Assembly (NCBI RefSeq): GCF_014192415.1
Contig: NZ_JACHXY010000003.1
Location: 432,227-496,226 of the forward strand
Length of the DNA stretch: 64,000 bases
Direction: 5' to 3'
DNA from: Microbacterium proteolyticum
Lineage (GTDB): Bacteria > Actinomycetota > Actinomycetes > Actinomycetales > Microbacteriaceae
Shown here: positions 33,496 to 42,371 of the stretch, in pieces
How the letters are laid out: each line of letters opens with the position of its first letter
Numbering within the stretch: the stretch's first letter is position 1
The notes under the pieces: model-generated
Database searches by the model: none
The model's input: the letters and a program-made list of their open reading frames with translations, nothing else
What the model was told of the DNA's origin: nothing
Translations under genes and position numbers: made by a program

Positions 33496-34440
33496 ATGGA
33501 CACGTCTGCGCGCCCGGCACCGCTTCCGCTGATGCGAGCAGTCGACGCGGCGCTGGTCGGGCAGTACCCGCACGCAGACAGATCACTGCGGCGTGTGCGG
33601 TCCGGCATCTATGTCGAGCGCACTGCCTGGGAGGCCCTCCCCGAATGGGATCGCTACCTCACGCGGGTGCACGCCTATGCGCTCGACCACCCGCGCGCCG
33701 TCTTCTCCCACGAGTCGGCCGCGGCGCTGCTGGGGCTCCCCCTCTTCGGCCACCCGCGCATGATCCACCTCTTCGACGCTCGGCGGTCGAAGTCGTTGGT
33801 GCACGGAGACGTCGTGGCACACACGAGTCTCGACTCGCGCGCGACGGTCGAGATCGATGGCATCCGCGTGACGACAGCCGCGGACACCGCGATCGACCTC
33901 GTCCGATGCCTGCCCCCAGCGCTGGGGCTGGCGGTTGCCGACGCCGCGATCCGTGTGCACGGAGTGACTCCCCACCGACTTCGCGAGATCGCCGACGGTC
34001 AGCGAAGCATCCGTGGCCGACGACGGCTGCAGTGGGTTCTCGCATCCGCCGACGGCGCCGCGGAGTCGCCGGCCGAGTCCATCAGCCGCGCCGTCGCGCA
34101 GTGGTGCGGGTTCCCGGCGCCGATCTTGCAAGCTGAGCATCGCATAGGGGCCAGGCGGTACCGGTCCGACCTGTGCTGGCCCGAATTCCGCGTGCTCGGC
34201 GAGGTGGATGGCTGGGGCAAGTACTCCTCGGGCGACTCGACCGCGGCTGTACTGCGCGATGAGAAGCGCCGCGAAGACGCCCTCCGTCGGATCGGGTGGC
34301 GGGTCGCTCGATGGGAGTACGCCGATGCACTCGGTGTCGATGGCATGCGCGACGCTCTTCTCGCGGCGGGGCTCCCTCTCACCGACGCTTCCGACTCCGC
34401 CAACCTGCGGGCTGTCGCGCGCAATCCTCGCTCGTGGTGA
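33496..34440 (+). CDS. AbiEi-like antitoxin domain protein with DUF559-type endonuclease-fold C-terminus
   Basis: A 314-residue protein. Residues 1-150 resemble the AbiEi antitoxin family (HPRAVFSHESAAALLGLPLFG, then IDGIRVTTAADTAIDL). The C-terminal 110 residues have a VSR/DUF559-like nuclease fold (FRVLGEVDGWGKY, then EKRREDALRRIGWRVARWEYAD). Such proteins are frequent, solitary genes in actinobacteria and no function is proven. There is no AbiEii toxin gene beside it. The ATG at 33496 is chosen as it starts the conserved region. It lies between rplK and nusG in opposite orientation, with 65-bp repeats on both sides. Confidence 0.75.
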   Translation: MDTSARPAPLPLMRAVDAALVGQYPHADRSLRRVRSGIYVERTAWEALPEWDRYLTRVHAYALDHPRAVFSHESAAALLGLPLFGHPRMIHLFDARRSKSLVHGDVVAHTSLDSRATVEIDGIRVTTAADTAIDLVRCLPPALGLAVADAAIRVHGVTPHRLREIADGQRSIRGRRRLQWVLASADGAAESPAESISRAVAQWCGFPAPILQAEHRIGARRYRSDLCWPEFRVLGEVDGWGKYSSGDSTAAVLRDEKRREDALRRIGWRVARWEYADALGVDGMRDALLAAGLPLTDASDSANLRAVARNPRSW

Positions 34441-34552
34441 CGCGTCCCCGCCGACCGTCCGCACCATCGCCCGCTGCGCGACGCCCGCGTCTGCGGGTTG
34501 CTACGAGCTACTGAGAGCTGCCGAGAGCTGCTGCGAGAGCCGACATGACACT

Positions 34553-34617
34553 GAGAAACGGCATCCGCTCGCAGAAACAACACGACAAGGCGTTTCCTCC
34601 GGCGGATAGCGTTTCTC
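34553..34617 (+). repeat. 65-bp dyad repeat, copy E (tandem cluster)
   Basis: Exactly 65 bp; four half-sites at positions 2, 21, 40 and 59 of the unit, the third reading GTTTCC. First of three copies in the same orientation in the 517-bp gene-free stretch 34441-34957. Confidence 0.92.
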
Positions 34618-34673
34618 GACGGGGAGGACCGCGACCAACTGCGCTTCCACGCCGGGGCACCGTCACGCGCACC

Positions 34674-34738
34674 GAGAAACGGCATCCGCACGCAGAAACA
34701 ACACGACGAGGCGTTTCCTCCCGCCGAGAGCGTTTCTC
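34674..34738 (+). repeat. 65-bp dyad repeat, copy F (tandem cluster)
   Basis: Starts 121 bp after copy E. It differs from copy G at only three positions. Core CGACGAGG. Confidence 0.92.
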
Positions 34739-34789
34739 AACGACCTACCGGCACGCGCTGCACACAGCGCGGCACGGCCTCACGACACC

Positions 34790-34854
34790 GAGAAACGGCA
34801 TCCGCTCGCAGAAACAACACGACAAGGCGTTTCCTCCCGCGGAGAGCGTTTCTC
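34790..34854 (+). repeat. 65-bp dyad repeat, copy G (tandem cluster)
   Basis: Starts 116 bp after copy F. Core CGACAAGG. It is followed by three GACGTGGAC units (34856-34880), then the nusG terminator. Sequences between E, F and G are unrelated to each other. Confidence 0.92.
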
Positions 34855-34905
34855 GACGTGGACGACGTGGACGACGTGGACGACCGAGTGACGGGCCAGA
34901 ACGAC

Positions 34906-34940
34906 GAACGCCCCGCCGGAGGGAGCCGGGCGGGGCGTTC
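34906..34940 (-). terminator. Terminator of secE-nusG
   Basis: GAACGCCCCGCC (34906-34917) and GGCGGGGCGTTC (34929-34940) form a perfect 12-bp stem with an 11-base loop, 18 bases beyond the nusG stop codon. Confidence 0.8.
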
Positions 34941-34957
34941 GGGAGACGCGCGGGGCG

Positions 34958-36079
34958 TCAGACCATCTTGGTGACCTGATCGAACGACAGCTCGACGGGG
35001 GTCTCGCGCTCGAAGAGCGACACGAGCACGGTGAGCTTGCCGCTCTCGGGCTTGATCTCGCTTATCGTGCCGGGAAGACCCGCGAACGAGCCCTCCTTGA
35101 TCGTGATCGTCTCGCCGGTCTCGAAGTCGACCTCGGCGGGGATGACGCGCTGCGTCGTTGCCGAACCCTTGGCGGCACCGGCCTTGGAGGGAGCGGACTC
35201 CTTGACCTCGACCAGGCTCTTCAGCATGTTGAACGCCTCGTCGAAGCGCAGCGGCGTGGGGTTGTGGGCGTTGCCCACGAAGCCGGTCACGCCGGGGGTG
35301 TGACGAACGACCGACCAGGTGTCTTCGTTGAGGTCCATGCGCACCAGCACGTAGCCGGGGATGCGCACGCGGTTGACCATCTTGCGCTGGCCGTTCTTGA
35401 TCTCGACGACGTCCTCCATGGGGACCTCGACCTGGTAGATGTCGTCCTCGACCTCGAGCGTCGACTTGCGCTGCTCGATGTTGGCCTTCACCTTGCGCTC
35501 GAACCCGGCGTAGGAGTGGATGACGTACCACTTGCCTGGGAGCGACCGCAGCTCGGTGCGGTACGCCTCGTAGGGGTCAGCGTCTTCGTCGTCCTCGGAG
35601 TCGAGGTCGGTGGGCGCATCGGCGGCGGACTCGCCGGCCTCAACCTCGTCGACCACACTCGCCGCGGCGGAGACCTCGTCGACGAAGTCCTCGTCGAGCA
35701 CGGGCTCGTCGGGCTCGCCGTTGACGTCGGGGCCGTCGTAAGGGGTGACCTCGTCGGCGGCTTCGGCGGCCTCTTCGGCCTGCTCCTCGGCGAGGGAGTC
35801 GTTCAGGACCTCGGCGGCGGCCTCGGCCTCGCTGGTCTCGTCGATCTCGAGAGCGTCGTTCACGATCGCGTCCGCCTCCGGGTCGGTGATGTCGATGTCA
35901 CTGAGGTCGGCGTCGTCGACCTCATCGTCGTCGTCCACGATGTGCACGGCGGAGTGCTCAGCCGAGTCGGAGGCGCGCTCCTGAGACTCGAGCACGTTGC
36001 CCTCTTGGGCTTCGTCGTCCTCGCTGGACTGCTCGGCTGCCGTCGCCCAATCGGCGTCGTCGACATATCTTTCAGACAC
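34958..36079 (-). CDS. nusG: Transcription termination/antitermination protein NusG with long acidic tail
   Basis: A 373-residue protein. Residues 1-175 are an acidic, Ala/Glu/Asp-rich low-complexity extension, longer than the 181-residue total of E. coli NusG. The NGN domain begins near 182 ([20 protein letters not shown]) and the KOW domain is C-terminal ([14 protein letters not shown]). It binds RNA polymerase, Rho and ribosome. Acidic extensions are common in actinobacterial NusG. It follows secE by 60 bp. The ATG at 36079 is chosen as the first codon of the extension; no later methionine precedes the NGN domain. Confidence 0.98.
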   Translation of the reverse strand: MSERYVDDADWATAAEQSSEDDEAQEGNVLESQERASDSAEHSAVHIVDDDDEVDDADLSDIDITDPEADAIVNDALEIDETSEAEAAAEVLNDSLAEEQAEEAAEAADEVTPYDGPDVNGEPDEPVLDEDFVDEVSAAASVVDEVEAGESAADAPTDLDSEDDEDADPYEAYRTELRSLPGKWYVIHSYAGFERKVKANIEQRKSTLEVEDDIYQVEVPMEDVVEIKNGQRKMVNRVRIPGYVLVRMDLNEDTWSVVRHTPGVTGFVGNAHNPTPLRFDEAFNMLKSLVEVKESAPSKAGAAKGSATTQRVIPAEVDFETGETITIKEGSFAGLPGTISEIKPESGKLTVLVSLFERETPVELSFDQVTKMV

Positions 36080-36139
36080 TGTGATCTCTTCCGTTCAGAG
36101 GCGGCCGCTCTTGGCGCCGCACGTCCGCACGAACGCCGG

Positions 36140-36415
36140 TCAGGCGCCGGCGGTACCGGGGACGCCGAAGACGGCGGTGGTGATCCACACGAACAGCACG
36201 TCGAGGCCATAGACGATCGCCATCATGACGACGACGAAACCGAGAACCACGGCGGTGAACTTCAACAGCTCCTGCCGCGTCGGCGTGACGACCTTGCGGA
36301 GTTCTGCGAAGACCTGACGGATGAAGAGGGCGATCCGCGCGAAGAAGTTCAACTTCTTCTCGCGGGGGGCGCCGCGCTCGGCGACGATTTCGCCGCTCGC
36401 CTCGTCCTGCGTCAT
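36140..36415 (-). CDS. secE: Preprotein translocase subunit SecE
   Basis: A 91-residue protein with a short charged N-terminus, the conserved cytoplasmic helix (VFAELRKVVTPTRQELLKFT) and one membrane segment, as in the short Gram-positive SecE type. It stabilises SecY. The ATG at 36415 is chosen; an upstream extension would run through the tRNA-Trp gene. It lies between tRNA-Trp and nusG, the standard order. Confidence 0.98.
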   Translation of the reverse strand: MTQDEASGEIVAERGAPREKKLNFFARIALFIRQVFAELRKVVTPTRQELLKFTAVVLGFVVVMMAIVYGLDVLFVWITTAVFGVPGTAGA

Positions 36416-36457
36416 CGAACCACCTTGGTCTGTGTCTGTGCCAGCGTGCGCTGTGCG

Positions 36458-36530
<73 letters not shown>

Positions 36531-36647
36531 AAGATCCCGAGGGATCCAGGGTGCGAAACCGGCGCGCTTCCGCCTGGAATTCCTCGGGGAGGGATGCCGT
36601 GTACCCGGGGGCACAGCGAAAGAGTGCAGATTTCGACTGCACTGCCC

Positions 36648-36677
36648 AGTCTATGTCATGTGCTGCAGCCTGGCGAA
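36648..36677 (-). promoter_or_regulatory. Candidate promoter of tRNA-Trp-secE-nusG
   Basis: On the minus strand a -10 TAGACT (complement of 36648-36653) lies 18 bases after a weak -35 TTCGCC (complement of 36672-36677). The distance to the tRNA 5' end is about 115 bases. Confidence 0.35.
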
Positions 36678-36687
36678 CCGGAGGACA

Positions 36688-36737
36688 CCGACCGGCCACC
36701 GCCGCCCACTCCCAAGTGGCCGACGGCGACCGGTCGG
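36688..36737 (-). terminator. Imperfect hairpin at the end of the modular secreted protein gene
   Basis: CCGACCGG (36688-36695) and CCGGTCGG (36730-36737) pair perfectly around an inner, imperfect stem (GCCGCCC with GGCCGACGGC). It starts 8 bases beyond the stop codon. Confidence 0.55.
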
Positions 36738-36745
36738 GTCGAGCC

Positions 36746-39175
36746 TTACAACGTCTGGCGCATCACCACTGCATAGTCCGCGAAGGACTGGCCGGGAGTG
36801 CCCGTCGCCAGCCGGACCTCGACCTTGTCGCCCGGCGCGAAGGTGCCGCGCGGCGTGACGATCACGGCGGCTCCGTCGTTGCGGGACGCGAGGTAGTACC
36901 GATGACCGTTCCAGGTCTCGCCGACGTACTTCCCGTTGACGAAGATCATCACGCGCCGGGCGGATGCCACGACCGAGGCGGGCAGTGCGACCTCGACGTT
37001 CCCTGACTTCGTCCGCTGCACACGCGGGGGTGCGCCGTTCAGTGCTGCGCGGACGATCTTTGTCGTCTTCATCGTCGCACCCCACCCGGGAACACCGGCG
37101 TGAGTCCCCACCCGCACGACCGCGCCGGGATCGACCCGGGCGAACACGGAGACCGACTGATCGGCGTTGATCCGCATGCCGAGGTAGTAGGCGTTACCGT
37201 CGTACATCTCGCCCGCGTATTTCTCGTCGGCCCAGATCATGAGCCGGGTCCGGGAGATGAAGAGATCATGGCTCACGGTCAGGGTCACCAGGCCGTCCAC
37301 GGCGGACAACTGCTGCACGCCCGCATCGGCATCCACCGGGGTGCTCAAGGGAGACGGCGACGGCTGCGCGGGAACCGACGGCGACGGCAACGGCTTCGCG
37401 GGGACCGTCGGGGACGGCGACGGCTTCGCGGGAACCGACGGCGACGGCGACGGTTTCGGGTCCAGCACGGACGTCACGGTCGCGCTCGAACTGCGAGCCG
37501 TCGCGTAGCCATTGCGCGTGGACGAGCCGCCTTCTTTCGACACCTGGAGGACGCCGACGACCTGCCCGTTCAGCAGCACGGGTGCTCCAAGGTCGGACAC
37601 CGTTGCACGACTCGCGGTGGTACGCACCATCAGCAGGTCTCCGCCGCCGAGCTGGTCACGCTCGGTCGAATCCGCCGCACCGTCCACGACGATGGCGACG
37701 GGGTCGGCCGGGCTACCCGCCGAGTACAGCTGGAGCGCCTGTCCGACGGGGACGACACTGGTCGTGTCGATCTTCGGGTAGGAGCCGAGCGGAACCTTCT
37801 GGGAGAGGTGGACCATGCGCACTCCCCCGGAGGGCGAGTCGACGATCCGGTCGACGCTCGCGTCGATGCCGCGCCCGTCCTTCGTCGGATAGTGCACGGA
37901 TCTCGCCCCGCACTGCGTGGCCGTCATCACCCAGGAGTCGGACACCGCCGTTCCCGTACACACGTGATCACCGTCGTTGACGGTCGTGAGCCACTCGACG
38001 GAAGCGGTCGGGGCGGCGCCGCGGGCGCGTTCGTTCGCGCGAGCGACGGGACTGCTGTCGAGACAGATCTTCTGCGTGGAGCGGTCATCGCAGACGAAGA
38101 GCTGGCTGCGCTTGTCCGCCGAATCCATCGCCGGGAAGGTCGCCGTCGCCTGGTCGGTCCATCTCTGGTTCGTGTCCTTCACGACGAACGTGACGGTTCC
38201 GGTGACCGTGCGCGTCAGCTGGGCGTAGGCGATCCAGGCCACCCCGTTGGCGGGAACCATCGCCGTCACACTCTGCGAAAGCGTCTTCGTGTCTGTCCAC
38301 GCCTTGCCGACGTTCCACGACTGTTCAACCGTCCATTCGGTCTTGGCGAACCCCTCGATACCCGCTGAGAACTTGACCGAGTACTTGTACGTGTACCCGA
38401 AGCTCGTGGTGACGGACTTCGCCTCCGAGACCTGGATGGTCGTCGGCACGGGCGTCTGTGTGAAGTTGTGCGCCGGGTGCCCGATCATCTCCGGTGCGGT
38501 CAGAGCAGGTTCCGACGTCGCGCCCGGCGCGTACGAGCACGTCACCTGTGCGGCCTGTTCGCACTGCCCCGAGGCCCACCGGGTCGCCCGAGCCTGAACG
38601 GCTCCGGTGATCTCGGCGTTGCGCGACTTGTCCCATCCCTCGAAGTACGAGTGCTGTCGGAAGATCTCACTGCTGCGGCAGGAATGCATCTCCATCGGGC
38701 TCCGTGAAGGCCACGTCCGACGGATCATCTCCGTGCAGCGATCGTCGGGGCGTCCGTCGTTGCCGCCGACGCGGCGGAGAACGAAGGTGTTGTCGTCGGA
38801 GTTCTGGAAGTACCAGCGCTGTCCGACCGCTCCCGTACACGGGACGGTTCGGACGGCGTCATCGTCGTCCGCGGAGATGCATCGGCCACGGACATCGCGG
38901 ATGTAGACCGATCCGTCACCGACGTCCTGGAAACTGAACCTCGCATCGTTCGTGCGATCGCCCCACCACACGGCATCCTGAGCCGGCCTCGACTCCCACA
39001 CGGCGCCCCACGAGGCATTGATGACGACGTCGCACACGTCGTACGCGCATGTGGCCGCGTTGTCGGCGTGCGCCGCCGGTGCAGATGAAACGACACCCGC
39101 CGCGAGGACGACGACGAGTATCAACGAGGCCGCGAACGCCCTGCCCACACGGGCGATCAGTGGTCGAAAGAACAT
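36746..39175 (-). CDS. Secreted modular protein: lectin-like, pore-former-like and inactive trypsin-like domains
   Basis: An 809-residue secreted protein. Signal peptide 1-37 (AHA cleavage). Residues 45-200 include a ricin-type beta-trefoil-like stretch with paired cysteines (RGRCISAD, VGQRWYFQ). Residues 240-350 resemble the stem region of aerolysin/ETX-MTX2 pore-forming toxins (alternating Ser/Thr/Val strands; AMVPANGVAWIAYAQ). Residues 390-560 form a trypsin-like fold with the cysteine pair C406-C422, but the histidine is Q421 (TATQC), the aspartate position is G451, and the serine position is L529 (SDLGAP). Residues 573-610 are a (PSPSVPAK)-type linker. Residues 630-809 hold two related units (KYAGEMYDGNAYYL, KYVGETWNGHRYYL). 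Domain calls are by eye. The ATG at 39175 follows GGAGGG. No partner genes are adjacent. Confidence 0.7.
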   Translation of the reverse strand: MFFRPLIARVGRAFAASLILVVVLAAGVVSSAPAAHADNAATCAYDVCDVVINASWGAVWESRPAQDAVWWGDRTNDARFSFQDVGDGSVYIRDVRGRCISADDDDAVRTVPCTGAVGQRWYFQNSDDNTFVLRRVGGNDGRPDDRCTEMIRRTWPSRSPMEMHSCRSSEIFRQHSYFEGWDKSRNAEITGAVQARATRWASGQCEQAAQVTCSYAPGATSEPALTAPEMIGHPAHNFTQTPVPTTIQVSEAKSVTTSFGYTYKYSVKFSAGIEGFAKTEWTVEQSWNVGKAWTDTKTLSQSVTAMVPANGVAWIAYAQLTRTVTGTVTFVVKDTNQRWTDQATATFPAMDSADKRSQLFVCDDRSTQKICLDSSPVARANERARGAAPTASVEWLTTVNDGDHVCTGTAVSDSWVMTATQCGARSVHYPTKDGRGIDASVDRIVDSPSGGVRMVHLSQKVPLGSYPKIDTTSVVPVGQALQLYSAGSPADPVAIVVDGAADSTERDQLGGGDLLMVRTTASRATVSDLGAPVLLNGQVVGVLQVSKEGGSSTRNGYATARSSSATVTSVLDPKPSPSPSVPAKPSPSPTVPAKPLPSPSVPAQPSPSPLSTPVDADAGVQQLSAVDGLVTLTVSHDLFISRTRLMIWADEKYAGEMYDGNAYYLGMRINADQSVSVFARVDPGAVVRVGTHAGVPGWGATMKTTKIVRAALNGAPPRVQRTKSGNVEVALPASVVASARRVMIFVNGKYVGETWNGHRYYLASRNDGAAVIVTPRGTFAPGDKVEVRLATGTPGQSFADYAVVMRQTL

Positions 39176-39390
39176 GGAACCCTCCGTAACGAGGCGCGCC
39201 GCTGCGGCGAGCCGAGCACACGATGGCATCCGCCTTTCGGTCGCTCCGGAGACGCGAGACCCGCACGCATGCGGAAACGTGCGGGTGCATCTTCGTTCGC
39301 CACTCGGCGTTCATCCCGCGTCCACCGCAACATCGCCCGCGAAATCGCCCCTTTCGCGAACCCCCGTCCGACACGAAGCGCACACAGAAG

Positions 39391-39414
39391 AGGGGGCGCC
39401 GGTCGGCGCCCCCT
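39391..39414 (-). terminator. Terminator of the putrescine/GABA operon
   Basis: AGGGGGCGCC (39391-39400) and GGCGCCCCCT (39405-39414) form a perfect 10-bp stem with a GGTC loop, 13 bases beyond the dehydrogenase stop codon. The rest of 39176-39427 shows only a GCACG/CGTGC-type inverted repeat near 39260-39290. Confidence 0.8.
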
Positions 39415-39427
39415 AACCCGTGTGCGA

Positions 39428-40789
39428 TCAGGCCGTGCGGATGAGCTTCTTGTTCACGAACTCGTCGGCTGCGAGCAGGCCCATCTCCCGCGAGGTGCCG
39501 CTGCGCTTGACCCCGCCGAACGGCAGCTCGGGCGAGTCGGCGAGGACGACGTTCACGTAGACCATGCCGGCCTCGATCCGGTCGGCGATGCGTTGCGCCT
39601 GCTCGGCATCCGTGGTGAAGACGTAGGAGCCGAGCCCGTAGCCCGTACCGTTGGCGACCTCGATCGCCTCCTCCTCGTCGGCGACCCGGTAGACGCTCCC
39701 GACGGGGCCGAAGAACTCCTCGCCGTACGCGTCCATGTCGCGCGTGATGCCCGTCAGCACGGTGCCGGGGTAGAACGCGCCGTCGCGGGTTCCGCCGACC
39801 TCCACCGTCGCGCCCTGGGAGACGGCGCGCTGCACCTGCTCGTCGAGACGCTCGGCGGCGGCGAGCGACGACAGCGGACCGAGGACGGTGTCGTCGGCGA
39901 ACGGGTCGCCGACCTTCGCCTCGCCGAGCGCGGCCGAGAACTTCTCCACGAACGCGTCGTACAGATCGTCGATCACGATGAATCGCTTGGCGGCGTTGCA
40001 CGACTGGCCGTTGTTGTCGAGGCGCGCGTCGACGGCGGCCTGCACGGCGGCATCCAGGTCTTCCGTGGACAGCAGGATGAACGGGTCGGAACCGCCGAGC
40101 TCCAGCGCGACCTTCTTGAGGTTGCGGCCGGCAATCTCGGCGACGGCGGCACCGGCACGCTCCGAGCCGGTGACCGACACGCCCTGCACGCGCGGGTCGG
40201 CGATGATGGTCGCCGCCTGGTCGTTGGTCGCTCGGATGTTGACGTACGCGCCGTCCGGCAGCCCCGCGTCGCGGTAGATCGCCTGCAGGGCCTCGGCCGA
40301 CTCCGGGCACTGGGGGGCGTGCTTGAGCAGGATCGTGTTGCCGACGGCGAGGTTCGGGGCGGCGAACCGGGCGACCTGGTAGTAGGGGAAGTTCCACGGC
40401 ATGATGCCGAGCAGCACGCCCAGTGGTGAGCGGCGGATCACGGCCGAGCCCTCGCCCAGGATGTCGAGCGGGGTGTCACCGGTGATCTTGTCGATCACGT
40501 CGGCGTAGTACTCGGTGATGTCGGCGGCGAAATCGACCTCGCCCCGCGCCGCCTCGAGCGGCTTGCCCATCTCGCGCACGATGATCGCGGCGAGGTCGTC
40601 GCGGCGCTCGCGGTGCAGGTCGGCCACGCGGCGCAGCGCATCGGCCCGCTCGGCCGGGTCGGTCCGCGACCACGCGCGGTACGCCTCCTGGGCGGATGCC
40701 AGGGCGTCCTCGACTCCGGCGTCGGTCAGCGTGTCGTACTCGGCGAGGGTCTCCCCCGTGGCGGGGTTGACGACGGCGTAGTCGCTCAT
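39428..40789 (-). CDS. Succinate-semialdehyde (or aminobutyraldehyde) dehydrogenase
   Basis: A 453-residue NAD(P)-dependent aldehyde dehydrogenase with the general base E230 (ALELGGSD) and the nucleophile C264 (GQSCNAAKRF). It lacks extra domains and is close to the GabD/SSADH group. It is last in the operon with GABA transaminase and an amine oxidase, so it likely oxidises succinate semialdehyde to succinate, although 4-aminobutanal is an alternative substrate. Only one aldehyde dehydrogenase is encoded here although the pathway needs two such steps. The ATG at 40789 is chosen; the APC permease gene ends 22 bp upstream. Confidence 0.92.
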   Translation of the reverse strand: MSDYAVVNPATGETLAEYDTLTDAGVEDALASAQEAYRAWSRTDPAERADALRRVADLHRERRDDLAAIIVREMGKPLEAARGEVDFAADITEYYADVIDKITGDTPLDILGEGSAVIRRSPLGVLLGIMPWNFPYYQVARFAAPNLAVGNTILLKHAPQCPESAEALQAIYRDAGLPDGAYVNIRATNDQAATIIADPRVQGVSVTGSERAGAAVAEIAGRNLKKVALELGGSDPFILLSTEDLDAAVQAAVDARLDNNGQSCNAAKRFIVIDDLYDAFVEKFSAALGEAKVGDPFADDTVLGPLSSLAAAERLDEQVQRAVSQGATVEVGGTRDGAFYPGTVLTGITRDMDAYGEEFFGPVGSVYRVADEEEAIEVANGTGYGLGSYVFTTDAEQAQRIADRIEAGMVYVNVVLADSPELPFGGVKRSGTSREMGLLAADEFVNKKLIRTA

Positions 40790-40811
40790 GGTGCTCCTTG
40801 TCGTTTCGGTG

Positions 40812-42371
40812 TCAGGACGTGCGGCGGCGGCGGGCACTGGCGGGTGCCTCCCGACCCAGGGTCTCACCGCGGAAGAAGGCGGGGCTCTTGATGCGCTGGG
40901 CGATCATCAGCACCACCCCGACGACGATGATCACGACGGTGATGACGAACACCAGGCCGACGCCGGCGATCTGCGAGCCGGAACCGTAGTCGGGACTCGC
41001 GCTGTCGATGAGGGTGGTGACGAACAGCACCGCCAGGATGCCGCCGCCGATCAGGGGGGCCAGCAGCGTCAGGAACACGTTGCGCACCGAGTCGAACCAC
41101 TGCTTGCGGAAGTACCAGACGCACGCGAACGCGGTCAGGCCGTAGTAGAAGCAGATCATCGCACCCAGCGCCGTGATGGTGTCGGTCAGTACGTTCTCGC
41201 TCAGCACGCGCATGATCGCGTAGAACGCCGAGGCGACGACGGCCGACACGATCGTGGCGTAGCCGGGGGTGAAGAACCGCGGACTCACCTTCGCGAACTT
41301 CTTCGGCAGCGCGTCGTAGTGCGCCATGGCCAGGAGGGTCCGCGCGGGCCCCACGAAGGTCGCCTGGAGCGAGGATGCCGAGCTGGTGAGGACCGCGAGC
41401 GACACGAGGAACGCGAGCGGTCCGAGGATCGGGCCCGAGAGGTGGAAGAAGACATTCTCCTGGATGTCTTCGTTGCCGAGCCCCAGCTCACCGGTGCCGT
41501 TGCCGGCGAACATCAGCAGCGCCACGGCGATGAAGAGGTACAGGGCGACGATGAGGAACACCGTGACGGTGGCGGCGCGACCCGGGGTGCGATCGGGATC
41601 CTTCGTCTCCTCGTTCATGGTGAGGATGACGTCCCACCCCCAGAAGATGAAGATCGACAGCGAGAGCCCTGCGGCGAAGGAGCTGAACGACTCCACTTCG
41701 AACGGGTTAAACCACGAGGCCTGTACGGGGCTGGCGTCGAACGCGTTGCCGCTCATCATCTCGATCACGGCGGCACCGGCGAAGACCAGCAGCACGAGGA
41801 TCTGGAACCCGACCAGGCCGTACTGCAGGCGCTGCGTCGTCTGCAGATCGCGGTACGACACCACCGTCGCCAGGAACATGAACAGCAGGCACACCGCGAT
41901 GTTGATCGGCACCACGCGCGTGAGTTCGGCGATCTCGGCATTGCCGGTCACCTGCGCGATGAGGAGGAAGAGGAAGTCGACCGCGATGCCGGCGAGATTC
42001 GACAGCACGATCACGGTGGCCGCGACCAGGCCCCAGCCCGCCATCCAGCCGACCCAGGGGCCGAAGGCCCGCGCCGCCCAGGTGAACGAGGTCCCGGCAT
42101 CCGGCATCCGGGAGTTCAGCTCGCGGTAGCCGAGCGCGACGAGCAGCATCGGGATGAAGCCGACGAGGATGATCGCCGGCACCTGAAAGCCGACGGCCGA
42201 GACCGTGGGACCGAGGGCGCCGGTCAGCGTGTACGCCGGGGCGATGGTGGAGATGCCGATCACGACGGCACCGATCATGCCGATCGAGCCGACGCGCAGG
42301 CCCTTGTTGGAGATGCCTGTGGTGACGGCGCTGTCGGGAGATGCACTCGAACCGTGGGGCGCTTCGGTCAT
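40812..42371 (-). CDS. APC-family amino acid/polyamine permease
   Basis: A 519-residue permease with 12 membrane segments. It opens with GIGAVVIGISTIAPAYTLTG-like sequence (the APC helix 1 region) and continues with the pattern DAGTSFTWAARAFGPWVGWM. The set resembles GABA/putrescine importers. The ATG at 42371 overlaps the stop of the Usp gene by four bases (ATGA). The context, between an amine oxidase and an aldehyde dehydrogenase, suggests uptake of putrescine or GABA. Confidence 0.93.
   Translation of the reverse strand: MTEAPHGSSASPDSAVTTGISNKGLRVGSIGMIGAVVIGISTIAPAYTLTGALGPTVSAVGFQVPAIILVGFIPMLLVALGYRELNSRMPDAGTSFTWAARAFGPWVGWMAGWGLVAATVIVLSNLAGIAVDFLFLLIAQVTGNAEIAELTRVVPINIAVCLLFMFLATVVSYRDLQTTQRLQYGLVGFQILVLLVFAGAAVIEMMSGNAFDASPVQASWFNPFEVESFSSFAAGLSLSIFIFWGWDVILTMNEETKDPDRTPGRAATVTVFLIVALYLFIAVALLMFAGNGTGELGLGNEDIQENVFFHLSGPILGPLAFLVSLAVLTSSASSLQATFVGPARTLLAMAHYDALPKKFAKVSPRFFTPGYATIVSAVVASAFYAIMRVLSENVLTDTITALGAMICFYYGLTAFACVWYFRKQWFDSVRNVFLTLLAPLIGGGILAVLFVTTLIDSASPDYGSGSQIAGVGLVFVITVVIIVVGVVLMIAQRIKSPAFFRGETLGREAPASARRRRTS

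Noticed and set aside
34553..34854. Repeat cluster as a CRISPR array
   Set aside because: The units are 65 bp with internal dyad symmetry, spacers are 51-56 bp, the same unit is scattered at distant sites in both orientations, and no cas gene is present.
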